NCBI GenBank assembly: GCA_030142905.1
Contig: JASJOG010000201.1
Location: 367,001-431,000 of the forward strand
Direction: 5' to 3'
DNA: 64,000 nt
Source of the DNA: Heliopora coerulea
Taxonomy: Eukaryota; Cnidaria; Anthozoa; Scleralcyonacea; Helioporidae
The notes beneath the pieces are model-generated. The model was not told the origin of the DNA. It was given only the letters and a program-made list of their open reading frames with translations, and did no database searches. How positions within the stretch are numbered: position 1 is the stretch's first letter; every line of letters starts with the position of its first letter. Below are positions 34,132 to 45,609 of the stretch, piece by piece. The translations under genes and the position numbers were made by a program.

Positions 34132-35607
34132 TAATTTTTTTGTGAATCGATCACTAATCCAGTTTAGTTGCGTCTAAGATATCCTGACCCACTATCGAAA
34201 GAATTGCTTAATGTCATAAAAATCTATAAAAATCAAACTTGTTTTTATCAATTCATTGAGTAAAAAATATTTAGCTAGTGCGATGGAACACCTGTTCTCC
34301 TACAACCGCAACCGCGGCAAAATTATCTGTTAGAATTTTTTCCACTTAATATGGATTGTAAAAGTAACATATAGCTAAAAAAAAACTGTACTTTAAATTC
34401 TTAATAATGTACTTCTGTAGTAATTTTATCAAAGTAGCTGTTTGTATATAAGTTATGTATTTTTGTCTAGTTAGATTTAAGTGTCATACTATTCTCAAAC
34501 GCAGCAATATGATTGCATTTTCCAGTAATGTGAATACAAAATAAACACAGCTGAGTACGATATAGACTACTTTACTACAGCGTTGAATCAAATAAGTCAT
34601 GTGAAATGCCAAATAAAATCTCAAATTGTTTTTATACAGTTTTACCGTTGCTTGTCATCTTTTAATGTTCTTTAGAGTAGGAAATTGCTGCTAAGCATTA
34701 AAGAAGTTTGTAATTGGAAACGAACGGTATCCAGAAATTAAGTGACGTCACAAACGGATGTAGAGTACCATGTTTTAAACAAGTAGTGATAAACGATGGC
34801 TGCGCATGAGAAAATCGTCCAGATTTAGATTCGAAAACCTAGTACTAAAACTCGAGTAGGAAGAATGTCGGAAAAGAAACATCAGAAAAGCATTGAAGAG
34901 CTCTGCCGTCCTCGTCATTCCCGCACGGCAGGTGGAGAAATGTGGCCTTTGACTCAAACGTCCAGTCACAGATTATTTCACAAATCCAAAGAGACTCAAA
35001 TGGCAGATTATGAAGACCATGTGTGGTCTTGACAATAGAGGTTAATCTATTGTGAGAGAACTCCAGTATGGCAGCTTTAACTTCAGGTGGAAACGCTCAG
35101 TAAACCATTCATGGTAAATCGTCATTACCGTAACCGTGCCTACTGGTCATATATAACAACAATATCTGGTCATTAAATAACGCCTGTGGTAGCTGTATTT
35201 CTTGAACAGATGGTGTAATAGTTAATTAAGCATTTAATATTAAATTTAGATTAAGCACGTGATCCAGGGTGTGTACATGGATGTATTGACGTGTATTCTA
35301 TTCTTAGAGTGTAAATAAATAGTCATTGGTGTGTGTGTGTGTTTAGCGAGTGGTCACAAGACAATACGATAAAGGGATTGAACCACAAACCGTTTTTTAT
35401 TTATAGCGTTTTATTTCAATAGAATTTCTTGTTTGAAACAAATGTAATTAATAATTTGAAGTGTTCAGTGCATTTTTAAACATCGCGATTGATGTCATTT
35501 TGCCCAGAAATACAGGAACTGATAGGTGATATATACCATAGAGTCGGTATTTCGGAGGTTTGACCAAAATCCGGTGCCAGCCGAGTACTTTAAGAAGTAT
35601 AATACGT
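34132..35607. other. no gene seen
   Basis: Downstream of the patatin-TPR gene. AT-rich, with a short (GT)n tract at about 35328-35341. The minus frame at 34775-34969 has no motif. Confidence 0.45.
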
Positions 35608-35724
35608 AACATACTTCGAATAAGAGTGACATCTTGAAAGTCAAGATTTGGGTCTCAAGATTTGTCCCGTATTGTTTTGACTCAAAGCTTGACTTTCAAG
35701 ATGTCACTCTTATTCGGAATATGT
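35608..35724. repeat. hairpin-forming inverted repeat
   Basis: Arms of about 37 bp pair almost perfectly. The left holds CGAATAAGAGTGACATCTTG and AAAGTCAAG; the right holds CTTGACTTT and CAAGATGTCACTCTTATTCG. A 42-bp loop separates them. This could be a MITE or a hairpin RNA precursor; nothing in the sequence decides. Confidence 0.7.
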
Positions 35725-35901
35725 TTAATATTATGACAGATGATATAGCAGGGGATTTTTAACACAACAGTGCTCACAATTTGACTGTGTAATGAGTGAG
35801 TGACAGAGGCAAACTCTAAAACCCCAAGCGAAAAACCTGTGGTACAATGTTTTGGTTGCAACAATTATTGAGATTAGTCTAGTTGCAGAATGGTAACATC
35901 A

Positions 35902-36485
35902 GGGAGTTTAAGGTTAGGTGACAACGCCAAGCTTGACTGGAAGAGATCATTTTAATTTGAAGGGCTGAATTTGCATATTTTTGACGTCGCCACTTGGCGT
36001 CAACAACGCGAGAACTCGTGATTCGGCGTTGTAGTTGTGACGTGAGAACGTTGGTTAAGATTTTTGCTATATTTTCACTTATTTCTGGTTTCACAACGGT
36101 TGGAAAGAGCAAACAATTATTACAGAAAGGATTTATCGATAGGTCCCGACACTTCATCTCTTAGCCTACTGATATTCGCTCTTACACTCATCTTTATTCT
36201 TTGGCGGTAGGTGAAACCTTTCGTAGCCTTTGTAAGTGTATTCATTATTCGCAGATCTATAGCTGCCTTTGAGCAACAATAACTCCTCTTAATCCAGGAA
36301 GAAATTATGTACATTACCCTGTTATAAATCGAGCACGGATTTAAAAGATGTCAATGTCATTCGAACAATATCGCTGTAATTTGTCGAAAGACTGAAGTGG
36401 CGAATTTTAGTCGGCGCTCTCTCTCCAGCCTCTTTCCGGTTTTGACGTTGACGTTGGTGTTGCCGTTTTGCGATCTTAAAGTCCC
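35902..36485. mobile_element. MITE with GGGAGTTTAAG-type ends
   Basis: The left border reads GGGAGTTTAAGGTTAGGTGAC and the right border GCGATCTTAAAGTCCC, roughly complementary. Both flanks then run into GACAACGCC / GTTGCCG-like repeats of CG-containing words (GACGTTGACGTTGGTG). The style is that of an abundant short element in cnidarian genomes as I recall it. The target duplication is unclear. The minus frames inside it are not genes. Confidence 0.4.
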
Positions 36486-37244
36486 TATAATCTTGGTCTA
36501 ACGGCAATCGACTGGAACGTGAGAGCAGATCATAGCAATTTATCGAGCTTTCCACCATTCTTTCCGTACTCCATCCCAAAACAAAGACACCGTGAAACAG
36601 AAAGCACCAACTGCGTACCTCGAATAAGTCAGCTAAGGGTATAACGAGCCAGCAATTCCTGCGTGAATTTTCGAAGTTTTCCGTCAATTTCTTGCAACAA
36701 GGGAAAGTGAAACAGTGATTACACAATGCTTCATTTTATTTCAATAACTTCACGATTCACGCAATGCTGCGAATCTATTTATACTTTCTAACTAGTTAGT
36801 GACTAGTGCACTGTAATTGAATTAAAATCGATTAGCCTATGAGAGCCATTGGTGGGTATGGTTTTGACCAGTTTCAAGAAAAAACCATTAGTTTCTCCAC
36901 GAAAATGAGGGTATTTCCACGCAATGCGAGTTCTTGTCACGTTTTTATATTCTCCAGGAACTAGGAAAGGAGCCTAAAAAGCCGGGAAATATACCAGGCA
37001 TGAGAAGTCAAAATAAAACACTGAATTTCATAGCAGAAACAAAATGATTTTATTGTTTCTTCCAACAATTTTGTCTAGTTTCTAGAAACTAGTCGGACTG
37101 GTTTGAATCTTCCCCTGGGTTTGACACTTACTGCCGACGCAGTAGCCACAGTATGTTAATATAACGATGACTCACATCAATGTTTTAGAGAAACTTAATG
37201 TAAGAGGTTGATGTTATTAAAGACCTATTACCTTGATCACCCCT
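36486..37244. repeat. dispersed ACTAGT-rich repeat, copy 1
   Basis: The 36770-36900 part (TTTATACTTTCTAACTAGTTAG..., GATTAGCC, TTTTGACCAGTTTC, TTTCTCCACGAAA) matches 46.61-46.83 kb in the same order. No gene is recognised. The minus frame 36322-36726 runs in from the neighbouring repeat and has no known domain. Confidence 0.5.
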
Positions 37245-37601
37245 CAGGGAGGTGGTGCCAGGAGTTCCCCCAAAGCAGAGGCTAACGTCCATGACAGAGG
37301 GGCTAAACCAGAGAGGCCAGGACCACGCCTCCTTTATAATTTCCATATTTGAAGGTCAAAAACATCATGTTATTTTTCCCCAGAATAATCGCAACAACTG
37401 ACCAGAAGCAGTTTACTTTTAGATTTGTGATTGCCAAGATAAGGGTCTATTACCTTTCTTAACTAAATCAGTCACAAGTACTCATAGTTCGTACAATATA
37501 TTTGAAAATCTCACGACAAATCGTTAACTTTCCCCCACAGGGAAGCTAAGGTTCCTGAGGTTGTAGCCTCTTCTGCCCCCTCTCTGGCGCCAACCCCACT
37601 A
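37245..37601. mobile_element. hAT-type MITE, same family as 4912-5276
   Basis: The left border CAGGGAGGTGGTGCCAGGAG and the right border CTCTGGCGCCAACCCCA resemble the ends of the 365-bp element at 4.9 kb. The interior GAGGGGCTAAACCAGA, GACCAC and CATTTTATTT-like words also recur. Flanks do not give a clean 8-bp repeat, so the right border is approximate. Confidence 0.6.
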
Positions 37602-37797
37602 TCTCAGAATTCTTTGTTGTCTGAGGACATTTAAACTGCGAATGTCCTTCGTTGATCGTGCAAGAGGCCTATGGATTGATTGATTGTACCCTATGTGATT
37701 ACTAAAAGTGTTCTCGTAGCAGACATTGTTGTTTCAGTGTGACCGACGTCCTAAAGTATTGAAGTGCTCAAACTAATTAATGAAAGGGCATTCATTA

Positions 37798-39500
37798 GTG
37801 CAAGAGTCTTTGTACTTCATCTTCCTCATTATTGCTGGCGATATTTTCCTTTCCACCAAGCTTTTCAGAGATATTTGGCAAGAACTGTAGGACGCTTGTA
37901 ATCTCTCTTTTCACCTCTCTTTTTATCTCGAGGGATTTTTCTAGTTCGGCCTTTGCTTCGCGCATTTCTCTTCACGGGAAAGACACTCTCCAAGATCCAC
38001 TAAGGCATCTGCCAGCGATGGATAGATACCACGACCGAAAATTCGTTTCATCATTTCAACCGCATCTGTCAATTTCTTGTTTGCTTCCGTGAACTTCCCC
38101 TCTTCACAGAAACATCTTTCAATGATGTTTAAAGCTTTGGACATCATCACATTGTCCACGTCGCCGAAACACTTCTCGTTCATGGCAATGGACTGCTGGA
38201 AGTATTCCACAGAAGTGTTATACTTGCCTTGGTGGAGCTTGAGCCTTGCCAAATTCACTACAACCTTAGCAATTGCTGGGTGATCTTTGTTTGCATAATG
38301 CCTTTTTATCATTTGCAAGGCTGTCTGGATTTTTTCTTCCGCACCTTTGTACTGCTGTCGCATCACCTTGCACCAACCCAGAATGTTGAGCGGCCTTGCA
38401 ATAGTGGGATGATTTTTGTCTTCTTGCAGCAGGCATGTTCTCATATTCAAGGATTTCTTTATGCACTTTTCACCTCTTGTGTAATTCTTCAGGTATACCA
38501 AACACTCACCAAAGCTATTCAGGGTTTTTGCCGAATATAGGTGGTACTTCCCATGGTAGAACTTCTTTCGAATGCTTAGGTCTTGGTGGAAAAACTCGAT
38601 TGCTTTTGGTATTTCTCTTGCGCACAGTAACACCTGCCAGTTTAGTTCAAAGTGGTCGCAATCTTGGCACTGGCTGTATCGCCTTCGTGCACTTTTCTTT
38701 TCATTTGAAGGGCTAGCGAGTACCTGGCGTATGCTTCTTCGTAGAAACCATTCTGTTGGGAGGATATTCTTAACTTGTATAAGGCATTGGCAATGGTAGG
38801 ATGGTCGACTTCGTCATAGATGGCTCGCCAACGTTTGACACTCTCTTGGTAAAGGTTGGTGGCTCGTCGATACTTCGCTTGCTCTGCCATAATTTGGCCA
38901 ATTTCGTCGTAAATTTCAGCAATAGCAATGTCCACTTTCTTGTTGGTAGACTTCTTCAACAAATCCAATGCTGTGTTGTACGCATCCTCCGCTTTCTCGT
39001 ACTCACTTTCTTTCGCGTAAACTTTCCCATTTATGTAAGATAGCTGTGCGGTCACGTCTACTGTTTCTTCCGCACTTGTTTTGTTTTTCGCCAAATAGGT
39101 GTCGACGACGGCTGTGGCTGTGACAATGATATCTGCCAGAAATAAATGATTGTTCATCTTCTTCTGGTTCATTTCATTCAACATACCTTCGGCGTCCCCT
39201 TCATCGAGTTGAAATTTTTTCAATCATTCACCTCTCGTTGCTTATCGTCGGAGTTTCTTGGCTTCCCTGTAAACTGCTTGGCCATTGGTTAACTTGTGAA
39301 CGAAGTAATTAAGCAAATAGCTAATTTGGAGGCGTTTAGGTATAGAAGCTTTTTCACGAGAAGGTGGAGCAATTGATAGAGCTGACCTTATTTTAGCTCC
39401 AAATAATTCCTTCCCCCTGAATTTCCAAGACGTCCTTGCCATTGGTTGTTTCTCATTGGAGGACAAATATTGTGGTTGAAAATTTTTGTTTTGAATGATG
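37798..39500 (-). pseudogene. patatin-TPR pseudogene (locus 3)
   Basis: On the minus strand the readable protein starts in the C-terminal part of the patatin domain (ELFGAKIRSALSIAPP, about 39420-39360, matching locus 2 SVLSIAPP). It continues through the linker (FLADIIVTATAVVDTYLAKN) and six or more TPR units with DHP-IA repeats, in pieces 39242-39500, 38642-39223 and 37941-38633. There are at least three lesions: stops and a small deletion near 39230, a frameshift near 38635 after TTLN, and a frameshift near 37975. Past the last, a basic-acidic tail (REAKAELEKSLEIKREVKRE...) runs to a stop at about 37798. Everything upstream of SIAPP, including the oxyanion loop and nucleophile, is missing, and the break is followed by a TACACA microsatellite. 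It is closer in its TPR part to the 16.6-kb scrap than to locus 2. Confidence 0.8.
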
Positions 39501-39526
39501 CATTTTAGAGTAATCAAAATGTTAAA

Positions 39527-39880
39527 TATACACATGTATATACACGTACAAGTAAACACAAATATACATAGACACACATACACGTAGAAGAACATGTGCA
39601 TATACACATACAATTATCCATACACATACATATACACATACAGGTACACGTACACGTACATGTACATGTACATATTCACATACACATACACATACACATG
39701 CACATACACGCACGTACAAGTACACGTGCACATACATGTACACGGATACATACATATACACGTGCTCATACAAGTACAAGTACATACACATGTACACATA
39801 CACCTACTCATAAGATACATATATACATGTACTAGTACACCTACACGTGCACGTGTACATGTACATATGTATATATAGGT
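39527..39880. repeat. TACACA/TACACG-type microsatellite
   Basis: About 350 bp of alternating TA/CA/CG words (TACACATACA, GTACACGTAC). Open frames on both strands (39522-39803, 39594-39878, 39614-40009) are Tyr/Val/Cys/His-rich translations of this repeat. It lies exactly where the 5' part of locus 3 is missing. Confidence 0.9.
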
Positions 39881-40850
39881 GCATATGTTTCTTTTCAGAT
39901 ATTTTCGGTGATCGATATGTGGAGCATGATGAAAGATAGATATTGAAGCCATCGTAAAGAACGTAATTGATGTATAAAGTAAAATTGATGCAGTAAGCAG
40001 TGCAAACAATGATAGAAAATCGTATGAAGAACAAGATTAAGTCCAAAGGAAAGTGTCTGTAAGCTATTAGATGGAAGGAGAGATCGAGAGCAATATAAAA
40101 TACAAGAAAGAAATTACTATAAACGAAGATCGTCCTACAGGGGTAAGTAATGAAAATATTAAAAGAAGTACGTAGTCAAAACTGTAGGGCTGTCGTCGAC
40201 GACCAGCCACTGTGTAATGAACACTTTAACCAACAGAATCACAAAACTATCAAGAGCACTTGGCATATTGCGACTTATGAAAACTTTTGTCCCTAATTCG
40301 TCCCAATGACGATCTGTAAGTCTTTCTGCCGTGTTTTAACCGCTATGAGTTTTTTGAGACAACTGTACTAATTACTGTATTTATTTCAATAGACGTCCAC
40401 TATCTAATAAACTCTTCTCCCCAATAAACGCCCTCTCAACTCATAAAAATAATTAATAAACGCCCCTACCAAGAAACGCTCCCTAGTAAACAGGCCCATT
40501 TGTTACATTTTTAGAAAAGTAACTAGTAAAGGATCTAGTTGCTTTTTTCTCATAGTAACAGTAAGTGGAAGAAGTTACCTTTTTGGGTAACGTCAGCCAC
40601 ACTTCTTAGTGGTAGTAGAGTTGGGTCGAACTGAATATTATTAAGGAGTACTAGTTATTAATGATAAGTAGGGCATAGCCCCTTGAAAATCAGATACTAA
40701 TAGTTCCGGATGCTTATCGTTGTAATATAATTTTAAATAATAATAATGATAACAAACACAACAACAAAGGCAATAAACATAACTCTAACTAAAAACTATA
40801 GCCATAAAACTATAATACTATATAACTATATAACTGTATAACTATATAAC
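39881..40850. other. no gene; A+T-rich repeat words
   Basis: Non-coding. AATAAACGCCC-type words repeat at about 40400-40500, and a TATAACTATA run lies at 40800-40850. Both look like known kinds of low-copy repeats but have no borders I can define. Confidence 0.45.
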
Positions 40851-41283
40851 CATGCACGGATTCCGGAAGCAACGGACAAATTTTCAGACGGTCCGGATGG
40901 AATTTCGGCTTAGCGGACCGAGATTGCTAGTTTCGAAAATGACCGGTAGGGGCGGGTCAATAAGTTGTTTACTAGCACGCATGGCGAACAAGTGTTGATT
41001 CGTTGTTCTTTAATGTATTTAATTTATTTTAACATTTACAGTATTGTACGTGTACTTAAATATTTATTTTAAGATTCATACTCCAAATGGTAAAGGAAAG
41101 CTTTTTTTATATTTAGTACATTTATTTTAACATTTACTTACATGTTTATTAAAGTTATTTTAAGATTTATTCACATATTTACTATGGTTTTATACCGCGA
41201 AAAACAATACCTCGAAACAACGGACAATTCACATCAACGGACCACCTGTCCCAAAATTAGTCCGTTGTTTCAAAGTTCATCTG
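40851..41283. mobile_element. inverted-repeat element with CAACGGAC ends
   Basis: The left border has GGAAGCAACGGACAAATTTT and GGTCCGG. The right border has GGACCACCTGTCCC, AAATTAGTCCGTTG and TTTCAAAGTTCATCTG, the approximate complement. CAACGGAC appears three times near the right end. A pogo/Tigger-like origin is possible because TA follows the right end, but no transposase is present. Confidence 0.45.
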
Positions 41284-41509
41284 TACTTTGAAACTTATCA
41301 TTTATTGAATTTATTTCAAAAATGCCCTTAAGCAATTATTTGGGCCAATGTGGTATGCAATTTCTGAGGATTTCATATACAGGATTTAAATTCATAACAG
41401 CTGAACGGTTTAACTTCTGGTTTTTGACGATGCTTCATCATAAAAACGCTTGATAAAATTTCCGAGTTCAGAACAATTTTGACTAGATTCTGACGAATTT
41501 ATTTTATTT

Positions 41510-41600
41510 TATTCATTCATCGATCCACCCATCTATTTATTCATTCCATCATTCATTCATTCATTCATTCACTCACTTGTTCGATCGTTCATTTGTTTGT
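41510..41600. repeat. (CATT)n microsatellite
   Basis: Imperfect ATTC/CATT tetramers, clearest at about 41538-41575. Confidence 0.8.
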
Positions 41601-41639
41601 TCGTTCAGTTATATATTTATCAATGTATTTATTTAGATA

Positions 41640-42300
41640 GGGGAGAAGAACAGCCTTTTCCTCACATTAACCTCCGCTTTGTTTTCCGTCCTTCTCTCCG
41701 ATTGTCTCACTTTTTTGTCTGTAAGGACAGGATTCGCAGGGCCTTGAGATCTCGTGTTGTTCACCGTTTTAAGTGTCAACGATGTAGCTCGTTGTATGTC
41801 GGCCAGACGAGTCGGCTTCTCCCGTACACGAATCTCAGAGCACTTGGGCATCTCTGCACTTAGTGGCAAGAAGCGAGTCAGTCCTCCGACAAGCATCCTG
41901 TCACATCACTGTGTCACTTGACACCCTTTCCCGTCTGATGATTTCACCATCTTGTTTTCTTCTCTCTTCAACTCTGAACTTCACGTCAGAGAAAATCTTC
42001 ATCTCCGCAAACGCACTCCATCGCTTAATGCCAACATGGGCTCCTTTCCACTTTCTTTATTTTAAGACTTTTCGTTCCTTGACATTTCCACTAAATCTCA
42101 GTCTTCTGTTTCCTTCTGTCTTTCCCACTTCCGTTCTTACGCCAATATCTTGCTAGTACATATCATGTAACATAACCACTATAATATTTATCACCTTATT
42201 CATTCTCTGAAGATGTTGCGTGCAGCGACGAAACGTTAGAATTATACTATAAACCTTTAAATATACCTATTTTGCGTGTTTTTTGGATGAGCTTTATTAT
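41640..42300 (+). pseudogene. Penelope-like element 3' end with GIY-YIG endonuclease
   Basis: The plus frame reads RFVFRPSLRLSHFF and KDRIRRALRSRVVHRFKCQRC, followed by SSLYVGQTSRLL. This is the GIY-YIG nuclease entry of a Penelope-like element, with YVG as the second half of the motif and the preceding CX2C pair. A frameshift near 41830 moves the remaining homology (EHLGISALSGKKR, then a short stop-containing stretch, then NANMGSFPLSLF) to other frames. The 3' UTR holds CTCTGAAGATGTTGCGTGCAGCGACGAAACG at about 42205-42236, shared with the 3.2-kb inverted pair. The reverse transcriptase is absent, so the copy is truncated and dead. Confidence 0.75.
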
Positions 42301-43269
42301 TTCTTCTTCGTTTGCGATTCCCGCCTGGTACCTCTGTCGCCCGTATTTTGAGGTCCTTTTCTCTCATAAAAGACTTTGACTTCAAACGTTAGCTTGGTTC
42401 CTTCTACTTGGCACTTTTGGCTTCAGTTTTAATCAATTTTTATTTTGTATTCACAGTTTGCATTGCCGAAGGTTATTTATTTTATCCCACAATTTATATA
42501 GACGCCATGTACATTGATATGTCTTAAATATTCGGACCGTCAACAGAGGTGGATCCAGAAAATTATGTGACTAGTTTCCAGGCACCAAAGATGCTATGGG
42601 AAGGGGGAGCTAGGGCGGCTTGCCTTGAAAATGTTTAAAATTTAAGTTTTCTCTAAACTGTATTTTTTTGTTGCTGTTGTTGTTGTTTTGCATTTTGAAT
42701 GAAAATTTCCACAGTGACATAATTCATTTATTTTTTAATGTTCTCCTGTTGTCGTGGAAGGAAATTTTGAAATTATCACAAATACTGTACCCAGTATTGT
42801 AATCTGGTGCAAATGAGTTGAGGAATTTAGACCATGTTACAGGGTCCATCAAATGAAAAGGCATTTTGCAGAAAGCTTAATGGTATACAAGTTATGAAAG
42901 CAGTCTGTCACAAACACAATAGTGCATTGGCTGGCTATACATTATTGCACTGACTACTCTTCAGATACCAGTATCTGACTTGCCTGTCTCACTTTAAGTC
43001 CTTATTTACTTGATAAACAACCCATTAAAGAGCTGATACCCCCTCTGCCAAAGTGAAATAAAACTGTCTGGGGGTAGCCAGAATGAAATTCCAATGTGTA
43101 TCCTTGCATCATTGTGGGTTGAATTAGAACCTTATAAAATATGTTGGTACTAAACAAAGCTTAGATCAATTCAAATATTTGGAAAATTGATTTTCCTTGA
43201 CAAAACATGTATAATTTGTCACACACTTACACTGAATACATTAAATATTAAAAAATCCAACACCATAAT
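42301..43269. other. no gene; possible hAT end at 42546
   Basis: AT-rich. CAGAGGTGGATCCAGAAAATT at 42546 looks like a hAT terminal repeat, but no partner end was found, so it is either truncated or chance. Confidence 0.4.
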
Positions 43270-43694
43270 ATCAGAATGGCTCACGTCAGGAAGGCTGATT
43301 GGCTAAAAATCTTGTTGATCCAGCATAAAAATCATCTCACTCTTGTAGCAAACGGGCAGGCAAGACGGTTAAGTTAAAAATCATGTCCCTCCAGAAGTAG
43401 AATGGGAAGTATGAGGATTATCAAACATTTTAACTTATTAGCAGAACAATAACCAGCAGCAACAAATCCAAAATCAACACAGTCCAGGAGCAGAAAGGTG
43501 GACAGGAATGTTAATAAGTTCAAAATTGTCTTAGTCCTTCCTCAGATTGATACGTAGGAAGGCTAATAAATCCAAAATCACCTCAAAATCATCTTATTCA
43601 AGCACTGCAGCTGATTAACAATTACGTTGGCTTAGAAATCTAAAATCATTTTAATCCGGCTGCATGACTGAAGACAAGAAATGTAATCTTGGTG
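43270..43694. repeat. degenerate tandem repeat (AATCCAAAATCA type), left block
   Basis: Units of roughly 60-70 bp share words like AAATCCAAAATCA, TCTTAGTCC and AGCAG. The same words resume at 46149-46260 on the other side of the hAT element, so the element inserted inside this array. Confidence 0.6.
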
Positions 43695-44415
43695 CTGGTG
43701 ATCAGGGGCGGATCCAGGAATTTTCGTACGTTGGTCAAAATTTTCGTTTGTAAACACATACGGAGAAATTTTTTCTTTTTCGGGGGGGGGCGGTAGATAA
43801 AACGCGAGATGCAGAGTTGGCTGTTTCGCCCAATATCAGGGCTCATCAGCATGCCTAGGAAACAATTAACACGTATGTGAATCCGACATGGACAGCCCAT
43901 GGAAGGCCGAAGATGAGCAAATTGGTTTTAAGGCGCCAGCACCCGCCTTTCACACCTTTGCTCCGGAGCAAAAGGAGTTTGGTTGGACATGGGAACTTTA
44001 TGGGATATTTTTTAGATGTGAAATTGCTCATTTTCCCTCACCATCCCCGTCAATTCCAACCCTTTACCCCCCACTCTATCCCCCCCACCTAACCTAAGTC
44101 TTAATCTAAGTCCCAATATAAAAACAGTTCAAATTTAGATCGTACAATTTGTACGTCATATAAAAAATTCTGTTGTTTCTGGATTTGCCGGATGGATATT
44201 GTTGCATCTCATTGAGACAGATTACAGAAAACCCCGTGAAAGAAACGAAAAGTCAAAATATCTTGAACTTAAAATTGCTCACATGCAGTCCTGTTGATAA
44301 AAACAAATCACCTACCTCGGGTTATATGTTTTCAATTTTATCAGGTAAAGTTATTTCGGGGGGTAAGGTGTCCCTAGTACCTGAGACCATATAAACAGCG
44401 CCTAATAGTAATAAT

Positions 44416-44760
44416 TCAATTAAACTTCAACCTAGTGTTCCCAACTGCAAATTTATCTATTACTTTCTCAATACTTGGGACAATTTCCTGATGAATTTTC
44501 ATCATGGCCAAACCACTTAAACGATCCTCAACCATTGTACTTCGCTGGTAGTTCTTCAGTGTCCTAAGTGATGAGATGGTTCGTTCACACTCGCAGGACG
44601 TAATGGGAAGTGTTCCTAAAGTGCGAAGGATAACTTTAATGTTTTCAAAACCATCAAAACTGACAGATTTTAAAGTTGTGGCTATGTTAGCAGGTAGAGG
44701 TCCAACGTAGGTCTCCCAGTACATGTTCCACAAAGATAACTCGGCATCTAAAGCTATTTA
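44416..44760 (-). pseudogene. hAT transposase C-terminal dimerisation domain
   Basis: The minus frame contains AELSLWNMYWETYVGPLP, then FDGFENIKVILRTLGTLPIT and SCECERTISSLRTLKNYQRS, then a helix with LAMMKIHQEIVPSIEKVI. This is the Dimer_Tnp_hAT domain, with the CECERTISxLRxLKxYxRS core intact. Only this terminal part is present; the RNase H-like catalytic core is missing. It follows the vertnin-like exon in a different frame, so the two do not form one simple fusion protein. Confidence 0.85.
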
Positions 44761-44912
44761 GAGCAGACAGAAAGCATGGATGCTGACTATAAAACTTGGC
44801 ATTCATGAATAGCTCAAGTGAAGTCAAGATTCTCAAAATGTGAACAAAACTATTGTCACCTACCAGAACCAGAGATGCAGAGCTGTACAAGCAATTCCCA
44901 GAGGCTTCAGAT
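44700..44912 (-). pseudogene. vertnin-like second exon carried by the hAT element
   Basis: A good 3' splice site (TTCTTGAATAG, AG at 44914-44913) opens an exon reading SEASGNCLYSSASLVLVGDN, then ILTSLELFMNAKFYSQHP. It resembles the GNCL-S-SLxLVGD...LRxxTxxEL(L/F)xxxxFY region at the start of vertnin and OTU-like domains. It joins the first exon in phase (AG|A codon, Arg). It is open to 44690 but passes into transposase sequence at about 44760, where homology ends. Confidence 0.6.
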
Positions 44913-45363
44913 CTATTCAAGAAAACAAACCAGTTATTTATAAAATATTAACTGGCGTCAATAAGCTGTTACTTCAACACGAGTTAATAATTTTACATGA
45001 ACCATGATCATATTACCTGCTAGATCATGTGTCTAAAAGGAGACTATACTTTACAAAACACAGTGCCACATTTACTATTTCGTTGAGAAATAAATAGAAT
45101 AAAATAGATATCTGATAAAACCTTTACTAACACGATAAAATAAACAAAATGCTTAGTTGCTTACATCATATATGCTGAATGTGATTTAAATACCATTATA
45201 CTAATAACCTTGGATGCTGAAATATGCAAATTTCGGAACCTTGTGTCCATGTGCGACAGCAGACAGCTTCAGCTTGTCTGCTTGAAGCACTTTCAAATTT
45301 CAAAACTATTACGATAAGAAATGTAAGAGCATGATATATGTTGAGAAATATGATATATTTACC

Positions 45364-45604
45364 TTATTGCAGTTATACAAGACTTCTTCTTCTCTTCCCG
45401 AACAACCTTCGGAATGAAACTTTCGGCTCCAAAATTTCTGCTGAGGCTGAAGCTCGTGCTATGAATTGCATTCAATAGCTCTTGAACAGAAGTATTCGGC
45501 GAAGCGTCTAGTCGCTTCATCAGATGCGTATAAATATCCTTTAGACGATCTAGATCGTTTTCCGTAAACGCGGTCTTAACATGCTCGTAAGCAGGAATAG
45601 ACAT
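45364..45604 (-). CDS. first exon of a vertnin-like gene fragment inside hAT
   Basis: A minus-strand ATG at 45604 starts an 80-codon exon (MSIPAYEHVKTAF..., ending ...EEKKKSCITAI). It closes at a consensus 5' splice site AATAAG|GTAAATAT at 45364/45363. Splicing to 44912 keeps the frame. The exon is leucine-rich and partly helical with no motif of its own; the vertnin assignment rests on exon 2. Only the 5' end of the gene was captured, so any product would be truncated or fused out of frame to hAT sequence. Confidence 0.55.
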
Positions 45605-45609
45605 AGCCA

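Noticed and set aside
39522..40009. Tyr/Val/Cys/His-rich open frames
   Set aside because: They arise from the TACACA/TACACG microsatellite.
42546..42570. hAT end CAGAGGTGGATCCAG
   Set aside because: No inverted partner or target duplication found in the next several kb.
44416..45604. A single vertnin-hAT fusion protein
   Set aside because: The two parts are in different frames at their junction near 44760, so no continuous product is encoded.
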